In this document: piece by piece, positions 62,282-64,000 of the stretch
Numbering within the stretch: the first letter of the stretch is position 1
Layout: every line of letters begins with the position of its first letter
Origin: Hippopus hippopus
Taxonomy: Eukaryota > Mollusca > Bivalvia > Cardiida > Cardiidae
NCBI GenBank assembly: GCA_946811185.2
Contig: OX328112.1
Span: forward strand, 33,449,562-33,513,561
Reading direction: 5' to 3'
DNA length: 64,000 nt
Notes under the pieces: model-generated
The model's input: only the letters and a program-made list of their open reading frames with translations
What the model was told of the DNA's origin: nothing
Databases searched by the model: none
Program-made: the position numbers and the translations under genes

Positions 62282-62510
62282 TTAACTCTTTACCAAGCGA
62301 CAAAATGTTAGACTGATCCAAATTGAAAGAAGTTGCAGACGACAATTTCAATCTGGCTCAAATGTAGAAAATTGTATCAGAAAGGGTAGAAAACATCGTG
62401 GGAAAGGAGAAAATGCTGATTACCAGCATTTTCTCCTTTTCCCACAATGTTTTCATAAGGCTTTTTTCTTCAGGGTCGTAAAAACTCGGGATTGTGTGGT
62501 GAAGAGTTAA
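62282..62510 (+). mobile_element. TTAA-MITE copy
   Basis: ttaa on both sides. Confidence 0.93.
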
Positions 62511-62631
62511 TACACTGCAGGGTGAGGTTTTATGTGATAAATTGATATAAAGTCTTAGAATTCTATGATAAAAGGTGAACTATCAATCTCATCGTTTGAA
62601 CCACATTTTTTTTAGGGTTTTTTTTGCAAAT

Positions 62632-62862
62632 TTAACCCTTTACTACACAATGATGAATTTTAACGACCCTGAGAAAGAAGCCTTTTGAAAACATTGTAGG
62701 AAAAGGAGAAAGTGCTGGTAACCAGCATTTTCTCCTTTTCCCACAAAGTTTTCTACCCTATCAAAGAAAAATTTGCGTCATTTGAGCCACTATGAAAATG
62801 TCCTCTGCAAATGCTTTCAATTTAGGATAGGTCTCAAATTTTGCCGTGTGGTAAAGGATTAA
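62632..62862 (-). mobile_element. TTAA-MITE copy
   Basis: ttaa on both sides, then a duplicated A-end stub to 62902. Confidence 0.92.
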
Positions 62863-62959
62863 ATTGGACTGATCTAAAATTTTGTAAGTTGGTAAAGAGT
62901 TAATAGCCAATAAAATAATAAGATCACAGAAACAAATAAAAAACAAGATACAAAGATTC

Positions 62960-63215
62960 ATTTGGCCTGCAACACGGGAAAAGGGGCATTCGGACATTTG
63001 TGTAAAGTGTCGTCTCGGATCAGCCTGGCTAATCCAAAACGGCACTTTACGACTACATTAGATTTTGTGCTACAGTAGCTTGCGCAAAACAGAAAATTAC
63101 ATAGAAACGGAAAGTGTCGTTTCGGATTAGCCAGCGCGAACTGCACAGGCTGATCCAAGACAACACTTTACGCAAATGTCCGAATGTCCCTTTTCAAGTG
63201 TTGCAGGCCATTTAT
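62960..63215. mobile_element. Family-6 hairpin MITE
   Basis: Inverted ends ggcctgcaacacgggaaaag / cttttcaagtgttgcaggcc. Confidence 0.85.
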
Positions 63216-63254
63216 GAACCAAGATTAGTAATCTTGATTTTTAGCTTGGCTGTT

Positions 63255-63484
63255 TTAACTCTTTACCAACCGACAACATTTTAGACTTGTCCAGACTGAA
63301 AACATTTGCAGACAACACTTTAAATGTAGCTCAAATGATGGAATTTGTAATTGATAGAGAAGAAAACATTGTGGAAAAAGGTGAAAATGCTGTTTACCAG
63401 CATTTTCTCCTTTTCCCACAATGTTTTCAAAAGCTTTTTTTTCTCAGGGTTGTTAAAAGTCGAGATTGTGTGGTAATGAATTAA
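63255..63484 (+). mobile_element. TTAA-MITE copy inserted in another repeat
   Basis: ttaa on both sides; the flanks join as one copy of the ctgttttcaaagaaaacatc family (also 30535 and 34165), which continues to about 63760. Confidence 0.95.
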
Positions 63485-63827
63485 AAGAAAACATTGAGGT
63501 ATTGTCATAGCCTTGCCATCGTCGTCTGAGTCATGGTGCAAAATGTTTGACATTTTATAATATCTCCATCATTACTGAAGATATTTGCCTCAAACTTCGA
63601 CAAGTTGTTAACTATTGAAAGGGAAACCCATAGAACAAGGGCAAGTAATGATTAAAGTATTGTCGACACAGTTATGCCCCCTTTTCAACGTAGAACTTTC
63701 ACTGAAAATCAAGGAACTGCACCCAAGCGTTGGCACCCACATGTGATGCTTTTGTTAAATATAAAAAATGAGAAAAGAATGTATCAATGCAAAAATATTG
63801 TGAAAAATTTTTGAAAGCTTTGTTTTG

Positions 63828-64000
63828 ACCCCTGTAACCAAACAATCCAGACTTTTAACGACCATGTGAAAAAAAGCTTTTAAAAACATTGTTGAAAAAA
63901 TACAAAATGCTGGTAACCAGTATTTTTTCTCCTTTTCCCACAATGTTTTCTGTCCTATCAAAGACACTTCCAGCCATATGAGCAATATCTAGTTTGTTGT
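63828..64000 (-). mobile_element. TTAA-MITE copy, cut by the window end
   Basis: B end and palindrome present. Confidence 0.85.

Overview
The window is about 64 kb of AT-rich animal nuclear DNA, most likely from a bivalve mollusc. The base for that call is the organisation (one intron-rich gene, tRNA-derived SINEs, very many short hairpin-forming transposons) and several repeats that I associate with bivalve genomes from general knowledge, such as the segments containing ggtcaaaggtcaaggtcac and the lead-in with accaaacttggctggaatg. I see no bacterial operons, rRNA genes, CRISPR arrays or viral genes. Most long open frames here are shadows of repeats.

The one gene I can reconstruct is a plus-strand ADAM17/TACE-like membrane metalloprotease, running from an ATG at 23035 past the right end of the window. 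I place 18 coding exons (23035-61580), all joining in consistent phase. Together they encode 572 residues: signal peptide, prodomain with a cysteine-switch candidate, furin site RTKR, catalytic domain, disintegrin-like region and the start of the cysteine-rich membrane-proximal region. The stalk end, transmembrane helix and tail lie beyond the window. Two points need care in any automated annotation. The catalytic glutamate of HExGHxxGxxHD comes from a 6-nt microexon (45901-45906); without it the reading frame survives but the active site becomes H-G-H. The intron between exons 16 and 17 has U12-type AT-AC signals, and reading it as GT-AG would delete conserved cysteines.

Layout: 1-22.5 kb is a repeat-dominated flank with no gene I can defend. 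It holds SINEs, hairpin MITEs, a 1.1-kb-arm inverted repeat (7.5-10.2 kb) and microsatellites. About 22.6-23.03 kb is the presumed promoter and 5' leader. From 23.0 kb to the end is the ADAM17-like gene. Its introns carry a 3.5-kb degenerate tandem array (27.6-31.1 kb), a 36-bp minisatellite of about 52 units (36.85-38.72 kb), SINEs, and roughly 50 full or partial copies of one ~230-bp MITE family flanked by TTAA, here called the TTAA-MITE.

TTAA-MITE convention: end A begins ttaactctttaccaaacgac, end B begins ttaaccctttaccacacaat, and between them is a near-perfect ~67-bp palindrome centred on gctggttaccagc. Plus orientation means end A is on the left. TTAA-MITE ends sit within about 65 nt upstream of nine of the seventeen splice acceptors, which looks too frequent for chance. 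All boundaries were read by eye; repeat edges are good to a few bases when a TTAA marks them and to about 10-20 bases otherwise.
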